Notes under the pieces: model-generated | Told to the model about the DNA's origin: nothing | What the model saw: only the letters and a program-made list of their open reading frames with translations | Database searches by the model: none | NCBI GenBank assembly: GCA_036389375.1 | Contig: DASVQA010000231.1 | Coordinates: forward strand, 1-33,830 | Direction of reading: 5' to 3' | DNA: 33,830 bases | DNA from: QHXQ01 sp036389375 | GTDB lineage: Bacteria; Acidobacteriota; Blastocatellia; Pyrinomonadales; Pyrinomonadaceae | Part shown: positions 16,561 to 23,948 of the stretch, piece after piece | Numbering within the stretch: the stretch's first letter is position 1 | Layout: every line of letters begins with the position of its first letter | Translations under genes and position numbers: made by a program

Positions 16561-17225
16561 CCACTGAAAGCTACATGTCGTCGGCAACGCAAAGCTGATC
16601 TGCTTGCTACGCTTGAGAACGTGAGGGCTATTCTTGTGCAATTACGCTGTACTCTGCCGACTATTATCCCACCACGGGATAAAGAGTTGGTTCGGTTGCT
16701 GCGTACCGTGCGTCATATTAGCGCTATCCTGCGACGGACACGAAGCGTGGGCGGCCGAGTCAATGGCCGCATGAAGACATGTTGAAAGTAGCGGCCCGGC
16801 TCACCCAGATCCTTGCTCGTGAAACATCCGCACACCTCTCTGACTAGCTTCGTCGATCATTATTTGCGCCTACTTGACTTCACCGCCGATGTCCTTGCGG
16901 CGCGGACAGCAGGTGACATTAACCTATTTGAAGCGGAACATCTCGCCAGGTTGACGCCGGAATGGCTTAGTTTGCCACCTGCGCAAGCCAAGCGCGTGCG
17001 CGCCGAGATGCTCGCCGCGCACTTACAGACTAAAGCGCCGGGCGCGTGACAGCGGCTACGAATAAATGAACTGCTGCATGTTTCAATGGCTGAAGCAAGA
17101 GAACCCACCCAGCCCACTGAGTGGAAGATTTAGAGGATTTCGACCTGTATGACCCGATTCATCTGCTCTGGGAACAACTCAAGCAAATTGGGTTTTGCTT
17201 TACGAGGGATTCGTTCCGTTCAGTA
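16561..17225 (+). pseudogene. Shattered hypothetical gene of the island
   Basis: Protein-like sequence passes through several frames: 16561-16785 (RRQRKADLLATLENVRAIL..., no good start), 16779-16847 (MLKVAARLTQILARETSAHL), 16819-17049 (VDHYLRLLDFTADVLAARTA, DINLFEAEHLARLTPEW, AKRVRAEMLAAHLQ), its continuation past a TGA at 17047 (QRLRINELLHVSMAEA), and 17121 onward (EDLEDFDLYDPIHLLWEQLK). After a further slip it reads KLGFALRGIRSVQ and stops. The pieces join into one plausible helical protein of about 220 residues whose C-terminus resembles the small gene at 16136. No enzyme or binding motif is recognised. At least three indels plus stops make expression of the full protein impossible. Confidence 0.65.
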
Positions 17226-17538
17226 AAATATATCCAAATCCCGACATCGCTAGGAATTCTGTATAAACATTTGATTCTACTGCTCTTGGTTCTAGTCTTC
17301 CCTGCCCCGCTTTAATAATGCCTGTTCAGTAAGATTTCTGAAGATTTACACTTCTGTGAAACATTATGAAACCAATGTAAGCAGGGGCTGGATCAAGTAC
17401 CGGATAGGGCAACATATAAACATTGGAAAACCTATATTGTGATTAGGGTCGATCCTTATTTGGATAGGCAATTGATCGGTTTCACTTACCCATGCAAGGG
17501 CTGAGGTATGTTGCCGCCACGAATTGAGCCGTTCAATA
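17226..17538. other. Intergenic, no gene seen
   Basis: About 310 AT-rich bases between the shattered gene and the end of the convergent partition operon. I see no strong hairpin with a T-run for either direction, and no ORF with coding character. It may contain the operon's transcript end. Confidence 0.35.
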
Positions 17539-18120
17539 TTAATCTAGCAACTCGTGTAGAGTTTGGGCTGAGAGCTTTAGTAGTAACCCACGCGAAGCCC
17601 GATTGCTGCCGCCAAATCGAGCGATCTGTTCACCATCCATTGAGCGATTCAAAAATCCATCTGCTATTAAGGCGTGCAAGTGCATGCGGCAAGACTTTTC
17701 ATCCATATTGGTCTTTGCGGCTAGCTTTGGCGTACTAACTACTATCTCCCGTTCGGAGCCTTCACTCCATCTGAATAGCCGCAACAGGATTGCTTGGCGC
17801 GCAGGCGGGAAACGCGGGAGGATATGGTCAATAAAGGCGTCAAGGTCAGGCAGCGATTTGCTTATTGCGGCACGCGCTTCTGTGACAACTGCCACCCCGG
17901 TATTTTTTACCGGGGTGGATTTTACCGGGGTAATTTTTACCGGGGTTACTTGCTCATCCGGCTCTGCCCTCTGCGCTTCCCTTTCCCGGCTGGCCTCGTT
18001 GAGCAGTTCGGCCATAGGAGAGGTCGGACGCCGAATCTGAAAACCTTCAGGGATCACGTTGCGCGCGAATTTGGGCCCGATTCGCCGCGGCTCGTCTTTT
18101 GTCTTGGTCTGCTTATTCAT
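17539..18120 (-). CDS. Winged-helix DNA-binding protein downstream of parA (candidate centromere-binding or replication protein)
   Basis: 193 residues. The N-terminal half (1-80) is charged and probably disordered; residues 59-73 are three pentads TPVKI, TPVKS, TPVKN. Residues about 100-190 look like a winged helix (AILLRLFRW...STPKLAAKTNMDEKSCRMHLHALIADGFLNRS). It lies 24 bases after parA in the same operon, the place of ParB-type partners, but no ParB/Spo0J or ribbon-helix-helix motif is seen. The pentads are encoded by 15-bp repeats that also form an array upstream of the operon, so the gene carries DNA sites inside itself. A role in binding these repeats is inference. The ribosome site is weak, suggesting coupling to parA. 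Confidence 0.7.
   Translation of the reverse strand: MNKQTKTKDEPRRIGPKFARNVIPEGFQIRRPTSPMAELLNEASREREAQRAEPDEQVTPVKITPVKSTPVKNTGVAVVTEARAAISKSLPDLDAFIDHILPRFPPARQAILLRLFRWSEGSEREIVVSTPKLAAKTNMDEKSCRMHLHALIADGFLNRSMDGEQIARFGGSNRASRGLLLKLSAQTLHELLD
17887..17946 (-). repeat. 15-bp repeat array inside the coding sequence of the winged-helix gene
   Basis: Minus-strand units: ACCCCGGTAAAAATT (17946-17932), ACCCCGGTAAAATCC (17931-17917), ACCCCGGTAAAAAAT (17916-17902) and a diverged fourth (17901-17887). The last junction creates a perfect 11-bp inverted repeat, CCACCCCGGTA (17892-17902) with TACCGGGGTGG (17908-17918), around five T. One unit is identical to two units of the upstream array at 19355-19459. 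Confidence 0.9.
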
Positions 18121-18144
18121 GATCGAATCTCAACCAGCAAGTTC

Positions 18145-19005
18145 TTATTTAGCAACCCGAATTGAGCGCTTTTCGTCCTTCTTGCGCGCCGGCATTTTCA
18201 AACGCTCAAGCGTTTCGATTGCTAGTTCATCGAACTGCTGGATGGCACGAGTCGAACCGGATGACTGCTCTTGATATGCGTAGATAGGCACATGATAGGC
18301 CGGAGCTTCAGCCAGTTTTGTATTAATAGTTATATAAGTCTCGAACAACTTTGGGCCTAGTGTCGGGTCTTGGCGCACAGCTTCAACCGCATTCCTGGAT
18401 AAATTAGTGCGCGCGTCGAACAGCGTGATCAACGCACCGAGGATGTTCAGTTTGCGGCGCGCGATCAATTCATCAAGGCTCAGGAGCAGATCGCCCACGC
18501 CTTCAAGTGGCAGGTACTGAGCAGCGACCGGCACGATGACATGCTCCGCTGCTTTTAGCGCGGCGGTGAAAAGTAAGCCCAAGTTTGGCGGACAGTCCAA
18601 GATCATGAAGTCGTAGTGTTCGGCAATGTCACGTAAGGACTCTTCCAGCCGATCAATTGCCTGCGCCGTATCGCGGTCGAAGGCCGCCATGCCAAGATTT
18701 GAAGGAATGATATCGAGGCGTGGGAACGCTGTTTGATAGACAGCGCTTCTTATGTCTTCAAACGGCAGACGGGCGGGCCGCCCCGGTTGCGCATGGTTCC
18801 AGCGCGTGCAGATCACATCAGTGAGTGTAATCTCTATCTTCTCGCGGTCGTAGACGAAGGTTGAGGCATGCGCCTGTGGGTCGCAGTCCACTAGTGCCAC
18901 ATCGTAACCGGCTTGGGCGAGCGCCGCTGACAGATTGACCGCCGTAGTTGTTTTACCTACGCCGCCTTTCTGATTTGCAACTGCAATCGTAGTTGTCTTT
19001 CGCAT
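18145..19005 (-). CDS. parA: ParA-family partition ATPase
   Basis: 286-residue MinD/ParA P-loop ATPase that positions plasmid or chromosome DNA. It has the deviant Walker A KGGVGKTT (13-20, with signature Lys13), Walker A' VDCDPQAHAS (39-48), and Walker B MILDCPPNLG. It lacks a long N-terminal HTH, like type Ib and chromosomal Soj proteins. The basic C-terminal tail (MPARKKDEKRSIRVAK) could aid non-specific DNA binding. The start is ATG 19005 with AGGAGAA at 7-base spacing. It lies between a small HTH gene (29 bases upstream) and a winged-helix gene (24 bases downstream), with repeat arrays on both sides. The gene is intact although most of the island is decayed, suggesting selection or recent arrival. 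Confidence 0.95.
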   Translation of the reverse strand: MRKTTTIAVANQKGGVGKTTTAVNLSAALAQAGYDVALVDCDPQAHASTFVYDREKIEITLTDVICTRWNHAQPGRPARLPFEDIRSAVYQTAFPRLDIIPSNLGMAAFDRDTAQAIDRLEESLRDIAEHYDFMILDCPPNLGLLFTAALKAAEHVIVPVAAQYLPLEGVGDLLLSLDELIARRKLNILGALITLFDARTNLSRNAVEAVRQDPTLGPKLFETYITINTKLAEAPAYHVPIYAYQEQSSGSTRAIQQFDELAIETLERLKMPARKKDEKRSIRVAK

Positions 19006-19034
19006 ACAAATTCTCCTGTCACCAAGCTCGACGC

Positions 19035-19238
19035 TCAGGCTGCCAAGCGCTCAGCCACCTGTTTTAGTGAAGCTATATCAGAGAATTTCACGAGTTTTTT
19101 CCGCCGATCCAGGGGGTGATTGTGCGTCTGCACCACGCCCTCGCGGATCAAGCGCGTCATAGTTTTGGACGAAATACCCAGATAGAGGGTCGCCTCAGTT
19201 GTGGTCATCCATTGCCTAGACTGGAATGCATCACTCAT
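19035..19238 (-). CDS. Small MerR/excisionase-type HTH DNA-binding protein
   Basis: 67 residues. WMTTTEATLYLGISSKTMTR followed by LIREGVVQTH and a basic wing (HPLDRRKKLVKF) is the helix-turn-helix of the excisionase/MerR (HTH_17) type. It is the first gene of the parA operon. The start is ATG 19238, with GGAGG 11 bases upstream. Its own promoter (19278-19306) overlaps a dyad, so autoregulation is likely. It could be a partition-operon regulator or a recombination directionality factor for the integrase; operon position favours the first. Confidence 0.85.
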   Translation of the reverse strand: MSDAFQSRQWMTTTEATLYLGISSKTMTRLIREGVVQTHNHPLDRRKKLVKFSDIASLKQVAERLAA

Positions 19239-19277
19239 GTTGAATAATGACCTCCGTATTGGAATAACTACCCGAAC

Positions 19278-19306
19278 ATAGTAGAGACCATACTACTTCA
19301 TGTCAA
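19278..19306 (-). promoter_or_regulatory. Sigma-70 promoter of the parA operon with overlapping operator dyad
   Basis: Minus strand: perfect TTGACA (19306-19301), 17-base spacer, TACTAT (19283-19278). An inverted repeat AGTAG-N8-CTACT (19297-19293 and 19284-19280) covers the spacer and the -10 box. The start of transcription would be near 19271, about 33 bases before the first gene. A good promoter with a plausible autoregulatory site. Confidence 0.65.
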
Positions 19307-19354
19307 TCAGTTTTACATTGCTTTCCTTTATCACCCCAGCAAATCACGACTCCA

Positions 19355-19459
19355 ACCCCGGTAATTTTTACCCCGGTAAAATCCACCCTGGTAGATTCTA
19401 CCCCGGTAAAATCCACCCTGGTATATTGCACCACCGTAGATTTAACCACGGTAAAAAAT
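19355..19459 (+). repeat. Array of seven 15-bp repeats upstream of the parA operon (candidate centromere)
   Basis: Contiguous units without spacers, starting at 19355, 19370, 19385, 19400, 19415, 19430 and 19445. Consensus is ACCCCGGTAAAATCC; units 2 and 4 are identical, units 6 and 7 most diverged. It lies about 50 bp upstream of the parA promoter -35, where type Ib par loci keep their centromere. Orientation is opposite to the copies inside the winged-helix gene, so the two arrays point outward from parA. Confidence 0.92.
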
Positions 19460-19657
19460 GTTCCGGATTGTTCTGTCTGATGTGATCGTGCTAGAAGGTT
19501 TGGCGGGCTGAGATGAAGCCGTTTGCACAGGGCATCGCAGCGAATGCTTATTGTCCTTGAGGTTGTAGCATGATTGAAGCGTAGATTGAGGGCGTTGGGT
19601 TGTTGTAACGAGTGCGGATGACGGAGTCCGCGCTAGTAACGTTGCGAACAAAGGCAA

Positions 19658-19702
19658 ATGCCCTGAAGCGATCAAGGTTAGCCACCATTCGCTTCAGGGC
19701 AT
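19658..19702. promoter_or_regulatory. Perfect 13-bp inverted repeat (hairpin or cruciform)
   Basis: ATGCCCTGAAGCG (19658-19670) and CGCTTCAGGGCAT (19690-19702) are exact reverse complements around a 19-base loop. No T-run follows on either strand, so it is not a standard terminator. It lies about 110 bp before the winged-helix gene at 19813. Possibly a replication or regulatory structure. Confidence 0.75.
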
Positions 19703-19743
19703 ATGAAATTCTCGCCATGCTGGCGAGCGGCTGTTTGTGTGTC

Positions 19744-19781
19744 CGAAGACGATTGCATTGTATGTACATCAGTCGTCTTCG
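19744..19781. promoter_or_regulatory. Second inverted repeat, 9 bp
   Basis: CGAAGACGA (19744-19752) pairs with TCGTCTTCG (19773-19781) around 20 bases. It ends 31 bases before ATG 19813. Together with the 13-bp hairpin upstream it makes two similar-sized stem-loops (loops 19 and 20) with centres about 82 bp apart, possible operators or leader structures of the following gene. Confidence 0.65.
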
Positions 19782-19812
19782 TCAAGCATCTTGTTTCAGT
19801 GAGTCAAAGCCA

Positions 19813-20973
19813 ATGCTTACACAGGCGACAGCAGTACAACGTTTCGTGCGGCGCACGCGGCTTGCGCCGCACGAGTACCGCAAGAACTTTCGGCAACTTG
19901 ATGACGATATTATTGCAACCGTGACTTCGCCGGAGGCTGATAAGGTCACGCCGCTCATGAGCAAAGTTTATCTGCGGCTCGTCAACGCGCCGGCCAGCTA
20001 CTACGAGCGTGAAGGGGTTTTGCGTTTTGAGAGCGAGGAGCGCGAGGGGCAACACGTGAAAGCATGGTCGGTGCTCTGCGAAGTGCTAGGTGTGGCGAGC
20101 GCAACAGCCAACAAGGCGCTCCGCTGGTTACACGAGCAGGGAATTATCGGTTACTTCGCCGGGAAGAATGGGGTCGGCGTGCGTATTTTTCTCAATCGTG
20201 CCGCCACATCCATCGGTGTGCGAGCAGGGTCGGGCGGAGAAAAAATTTTGCCTTTCGCTCCTGCTTCAAAGCTTGCGGCTCGTGCTTCATCCGGTGAAGC
20301 AGCCTTTAAGGACAGCTTTGCTGTTCCAGAGAGTTTAGATTCAGATTATGATCCGTGCGCGCCAAAATGCGGCGCGGATATAGCCCCGGAGGATGAATCG
20401 AATTTAACAGCGTCCTATCCCAGACTCCAAAATGACATCGCTCAGAATGATTTTCGGGGCTGGAATACGCCGGCGCAGACAGGCAGAATTAGCCAGCCGG
20501 CTCTGAACGAACTTGCGACCAGACTGCGGGCGGAATTAGAGCCAGCCCTCGCAACGGTCGCGGCCCGCGCCGCGCAACGTGAACACGAACGCACGCGTGA
20601 ATGGTTGGCGAAGCACGGACTACCTAAGGCCGCGCGCGTGGCGCAACGTGAAGCTTACAATCTGCTCAGACAGTACGGTGTGCTGAAAGGGGCGGCGCAA
20701 GGGCAGGTCGGCAGGGAAGTCTGCCAGTCGCACAGTGCGCCGCCCGCCTCGCAGCCGCTTCCAGCCCAGGAGTTGGAAGAATTGGCCTCGATGTGTCTGG
20801 CGATGCTTGAGGTACACGGTCAGCCGGTTGAAACCACGCTGGCTGCGCTAGGCACTGAGGCCGGTGGCTATCTGTCGCCCGCCGACGCCGCGCAGGTGCA
20901 GGCGCTGGCCGCAGCCATGATCGGGTCAGCGCAGGTGTCCGGCGCAGACAGTTTAACCCACGCAGAACCATGA
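19813..20973 (+). CDS. Winged-helix protein of the island, possible replication initiator
   Basis: 386 residues from ATG 19813. The frame is open upstream to 19612, but that part overlaps the hairpins and looks non-coding. Residues about 46-130 form a winged helix resembling replication-protein or primosomal domains (TPLMSKVYLRLVNAP, HVKAWSVLCEVLGVASATAN, ALRWLHEQGIIGYF). The middle is low-complexity and acidic. A second helical, Ala/Arg-rich region (about 235-300, LRAELEPALATVAARAAQRE) follows. No Rep_3, RepA, relaxase or helicase motif is seen, so initiator function is inferred only from fold, hairpins and the neighbouring partition locus. Its TGA overlaps the ATG of the GH92 gene (ATGA), which places a chromosomal-type gene in tight coupling with an island gene. 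Confidence 0.7.
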   Translation: MLTQATAVQRFVRRTRLAPHEYRKNFRQLDDDIIATVTSPEADKVTPLMSKVYLRLVNAPASYYEREGVLRFESEEREGQHVKAWSVLCEVLGVASATANKALRWLHEQGIIGYFAGKNGVGVRIFLNRAATSIGVRAGSGGEKILPFAPASKLAARASSGEAAFKDSFAVPESLDSDYDPCAPKCGADIAPEDESNLTASYPRLQNDIAQNDFRGWNTPAQTGRISQPALNELATRLRAELEPALATVAARAAQREHERTREWLAKHGLPKAARVAQREAYNLLRQYGVLKGAAQGQVGREVCQSHSAPPASQPLPAQELEELASMCLAMLEVHGQPVETTLAALGTEAGGYLSPADAAQVQALAAAMIGSAQVSGADSLTHAEP

Positions 20974-23918
20974 CGAAGCCGCTCCGCAGCTTACTACTCC
21001 TGCTCTTGCTGGCCACTTGTGCCTCAGGTCAGCGCGAATTGACGAGGTACGTCGATCCGTTCGTCGGCACGGGCGGTCACGGGCATACGTTCCCCGGCGC
21101 GACCAGACCTTTCGGCATGGTGCAACTCAGCCCCGACACGCGCCTGAGCGGCTGGGACGGTTGTTCCGGCTACCATTATTCCGATCACATCATCTACGGT
21201 TTCAGCCACACGCATCTGAGTGGCACGGGCGTCTCCGATTACGGCGACATTCTGTTTATGCCCACAGCCGGCGAACTCTTTCTCAATGCAACGGTTGGCG
21301 ATAAGACCGACAAGGGCTACGCTGCACAGTTCAATCACCAGCACGAGACGGCACGGCCGGGTTACTATGCGGTCAGGTTGGAGGACGACAATATCTTTGC
21401 CGAATTGACGGCGACCGACCGCGTCGGCTTACACCGCTACACCTACCCCTCCACCGACCAAGCCAACGTCATCCTTGATCTGACGCACAGAGACAAGGTG
21501 CTTGATTCTGCCCTACGCGTGGTTAGCCCGACGCGCATCGAGGGTTATCGCAGATCGGACGCGTGGGCGCGCGATCAGGTCGTCTATTTCGTCGCCGAAT
21601 TCTCGCAGCCCTTCACTGCTTACGGCATCGCCGTTGACGATAGTCTCAGGCACGACATCGAAGCGGCGCGTGGCACAAACGTCAAAGCGTTCTTTCGTTT
21701 CGACGCGCGCGGCGGCACGCCGCTACTGCTGAAGGTCGCCATCTCGGCCGTTGACATCGAAGGCGCGCGCAAGAATCTCGCGGCCGAGTTGCCTCATTGG
21801 AATTTCGACCGCGTAAAGAACGAGGCGGACGCGGCGTGGAACAGGGAACTGAACAAGATCGAGGCTTCAGGTGGTACAGCCGCGCAACTGAAAAATTTCT
21901 ACACGGCGCTTTATCACACGATGCTCGCGCCGAATCTCTTCATGGACGCGGACGGGCGTTATCGTGGGCGCGATCTTAAACCGCACGTGGCGCACGGCTT
22001 CACTAACTACACGGTCTTTTCGCTCTGGGATACATTTCGCGCCGCGCATCCGCTCTACACCATCATCGAGCAAAAACGCACGCGCGATTTTATCAACACC
22101 TTTCTGGCGCAGTACGAGCAGGGCGGGCGTCTGCCCGTCTGGGAACTGGCGGGCAACGAAACCGAGTGCATGATCGGTTATCACGCCGTTTCGGTCATCG
22201 CCGACGCCGCGCAAAAGAATATCGGCGGGTTCGACCGCGAACGAGCCTTCGCAGCCATGAAGCATAGCGCCGAGTTGGAGCACTTCGGTCTCGGCGCATA
22301 TCAACGGCGCGGCTTTATCGGCGTCGAAGATGAAGGCGAGTCTGTTTCTAAAACACTAGAATATGCTTACGACGACTGGTGTATCGCGCAGATGGCGGCA
22401 CTCGTGGGCCGGCGCGACGATTACGCACGCTTCATCCGGCGCGCGCAGTTCTACAAGAACGTGTTTGACCCCGTCATGGGCTTTGCGCGCCCGAAACAGA
22501 ATGGCGGATTCGTCGCGCCCTTCGATCCGCGCGAAGTGACTTTCAACTTCACCGAAGCGAACGCTTGGCAGTACAGCTTCTTTGCACCGCAGGACATCAG
22601 CGGTCTCTTTACGCTATTCGGCGGCAAGGAACAGTTCACGCGTAAACTCGACGAGTTGTTTACCACCGAGAGCCGGACGACCGGGCGCGACCAGCCGGAC
22701 ATCACCGGCCTCATCGGACAATACGCACATGGCAACGAGCCAAGCCATCACATGGCTTATCTCTACGACTACGCCAACCAGCCCTGGCGGACGCAGGCGC
22801 GCGTCCGTCAGATCATGGACGAATTTTACCGGCCGCAGCCGGACGGTCTGATCGGCAATGAAGATTGCGGGCAGATGTCCGCATGGTACGTGCTGAGCGC
22901 CGCCGGCTTTTATCCCGTCACGCCCGGCGCGCCCATCTACGCCATCGGTAGCCCGCTTTTTCCGACTCTACGCTTCCGGCTTGAGAACGGGCGCACGTTC
23001 GTCGTCAAGGCGCGCGGCGTCTCGACGCGCAACATCTACATCCAATCGGCCACGCTCAACGGCCGACCTTATGACAGGTCTTTCCTCACGCACAGCGATC
23101 TGATGCGGGGTGGGGAACTCGTCTTTGTGATGGGCGCGCGCCCGAATCGAAGCTGGGGCGCGGGCGACGCGGCTGTGCCCGTCGCTGCCATCACGCGCGA
23201 CGAGATCGTGCCTGTGCCCGCGATTGAAGCGCCCGCGCGCTCCTTCGGCGACCGACTCGAAGTCAGTCTGCGCGCCGCCGCGCCGGAACTTAAAATCTAC
23301 TACACGACCGACGGCACGGAGCCGGGCGAGCGCGCGCAAACTTACGTGCAACCGTTCTTCATCGCGGACACGACGACCGTGAAAGCCGTCGCGGTTGATG
23401 CTCATAACGGGCGCAGTTTTACCACCGTCGCCCGCTTTCAAAAGCTGCCGCACAACTGGTCTATCAAACTCGCTGCGAAGTACAACCGGCAATACACGGC
23501 GGGCGGCGACCTCGGTTTGCTGGACGGACTGCGCGGCAGCACGAATTTCAGCGCCGGTGCTTGGCAGGGCTATCAGGGACAGGACTTCGAGGCCGTAGTC
23601 GATCTCGGCCGCGTGCAGACCGTGACCAGACTCGGCGCGGGCTTCTTACAGAATGTGCGTTCGTGGATCTGGATGCCGACCCGGCTGGACTTTGAACTCT
23701 CGACGGACGGGCGCACCTTCACGCCCGCGCTCTCAATTACCAACGACGTGCCCGCCGACAGCTACGAAGTCGTGACCAAAGATTTCGTCGGCCGGATCGC
23801 ACCTAGCCCCGCGCGCTACGTCCGCGTCAAAGCATATAACTACGGCAAGATTCCCGCATGGCATCCCGGCGCGGGCGGCGATGCTTTCATCTTCATTGAC
23901 GAGCTCATGATTGACTGA
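20970..23918 (+). CDS. GH92 family alpha-mannosidase with C-terminal discoidin-like domain
   Basis: 982-residue secreted exo-alpha-mannosidase, releasing mannose from glycans with Ca-assisted inversion. Signal peptide at 1-20 (SLLLLLLLATCASG), then the family start YVDPFVGTGGHGHTFPGATR. GH92 motifs are present: LWDTFRAAHPL, GNETECMIGYHA, GNEPSHHMAYLY (588-599) and GNEDCGQMSAWYV (629-641), which hold the acid and base candidates. After about 750 come a chitobiase-like beta domain (IYYTTDGTEPG) and an F5/8 type C (discoidin) domain (about 845-982) for carbohydrate binding. It begins inside the last codons of the island gene. LATC is not a good lipobox, so cleavage by signal peptidase I is favoured. 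No mannose-use genes adjoin it. Confidence 0.95.
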   Translation: MTKPLRSLLLLLLLATCASGQRELTRYVDPFVGTGGHGHTFPGATRPFGMVQLSPDTRLSGWDGCSGYHYSDHIIYGFSHTHLSGTGVSDYGDILFMPTAGELFLNATVGDKTDKGYAAQFNHQHETARPGYYAVRLEDDNIFAELTATDRVGLHRYTYPSTDQANVILDLTHRDKVLDSALRVVSPTRIEGYRRSDAWARDQVVYFVAEFSQPFTAYGIAVDDSLRHDIEAARGTNVKAFFRFDARGGTPLLLKVAISAVDIEGARKNLAAELPHWNFDRVKNEADAAWNRELNKIEASGGTAAQLKNFYTALYHTMLAPNLFMDADGRYRGRDLKPHVAHGFTNYTVFSLWDTFRAAHPLYTIIEQKRTRDFINTFLAQYEQGGRLPVWELAGNETECMIGYHAVSVIADAAQKNIGGFDRERAFAAMKHSAELEHFGLGAYQRRGFIGVEDEGESVSKTLEYAYDDWCIAQMAALVGRRDDYARFIRRAQFYKNVFDPVMGFARPKQNGGFVAPFDPREVTFNFTEANAWQYSFFAPQDISGLFTLFGGKEQFTRKLDELFTTESRTTGRDQPDITGLIGQYAHGNEPSHHMAYLYDYANQPWRTQARVRQIMDEFYRPQPDGLIGNEDCGQMSAWYVLSAAGFYPVTPGAPIYAIGSPLFPTLRFRLENGRTFVVKARGVSTRNIYIQSATLNGRPYDRSFLTHSDLMRGGELVFVMGARPNRSWGAGDAAVPVAAITRDEIVPVPAIEAPARSFGDRLEVSLRAAAPELKIYYTTDGTEPGERAQTYVQPFFIADTTTVKAVAVDAHNGRSFTTVARFQKLPHNWSIKLAAKYNRQYTAGGDLGLLDGLRGSTNFSAGAWQGYQGQDFEAVVDLGRVQTVTRLGAGFLQNVRSWIWMPTRLDFELSTDGRTFTPALSITNDVPADSYEVVTKDFVGRIAPSPARYVRVKAYNYGKIPAWHPGAGGDAFIFIDELMID

Positions 23919-23948
23919 TGCGCCTCGCGCAACCTGTCCACCGTGAGG

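Larger units (their letters stand above)
13564..20973. mobile_element. Decayed integrated element / genomic island (approximate limits)
   Basis: Grouped because it contains an Rhs toxin remnant, a broken tyrosine recombinase, degraded duplicate hypothetical genes, iteron-like repeats, a ParA partition locus and a winged-helix gene of replication-protein character. Many parts are more AT-rich than the flanks. Flanking genes (padR-ADOP on the left, GH92 on the right) are ordinary chromosomal functions. No terminal direct repeats or tRNA target were found, so the limits are gene limits and not proven ends. The Rhs fragment may be a separate insertion. It is best read as an immobilised plasmid-like element. 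Confidence 0.55.

Noticed and set aside
19355..19459. CRISPR array
   Set aside because: Units are 15 bp and contiguous without spacers, and no cas gene is present.
19300..19485. Repeat-protein gene (YPGKI/HPGRF pentads)
   Set aside because: No ribosome site, and the pentads come from the DNA repeat, which is read in another register inside the winged-helix gene.
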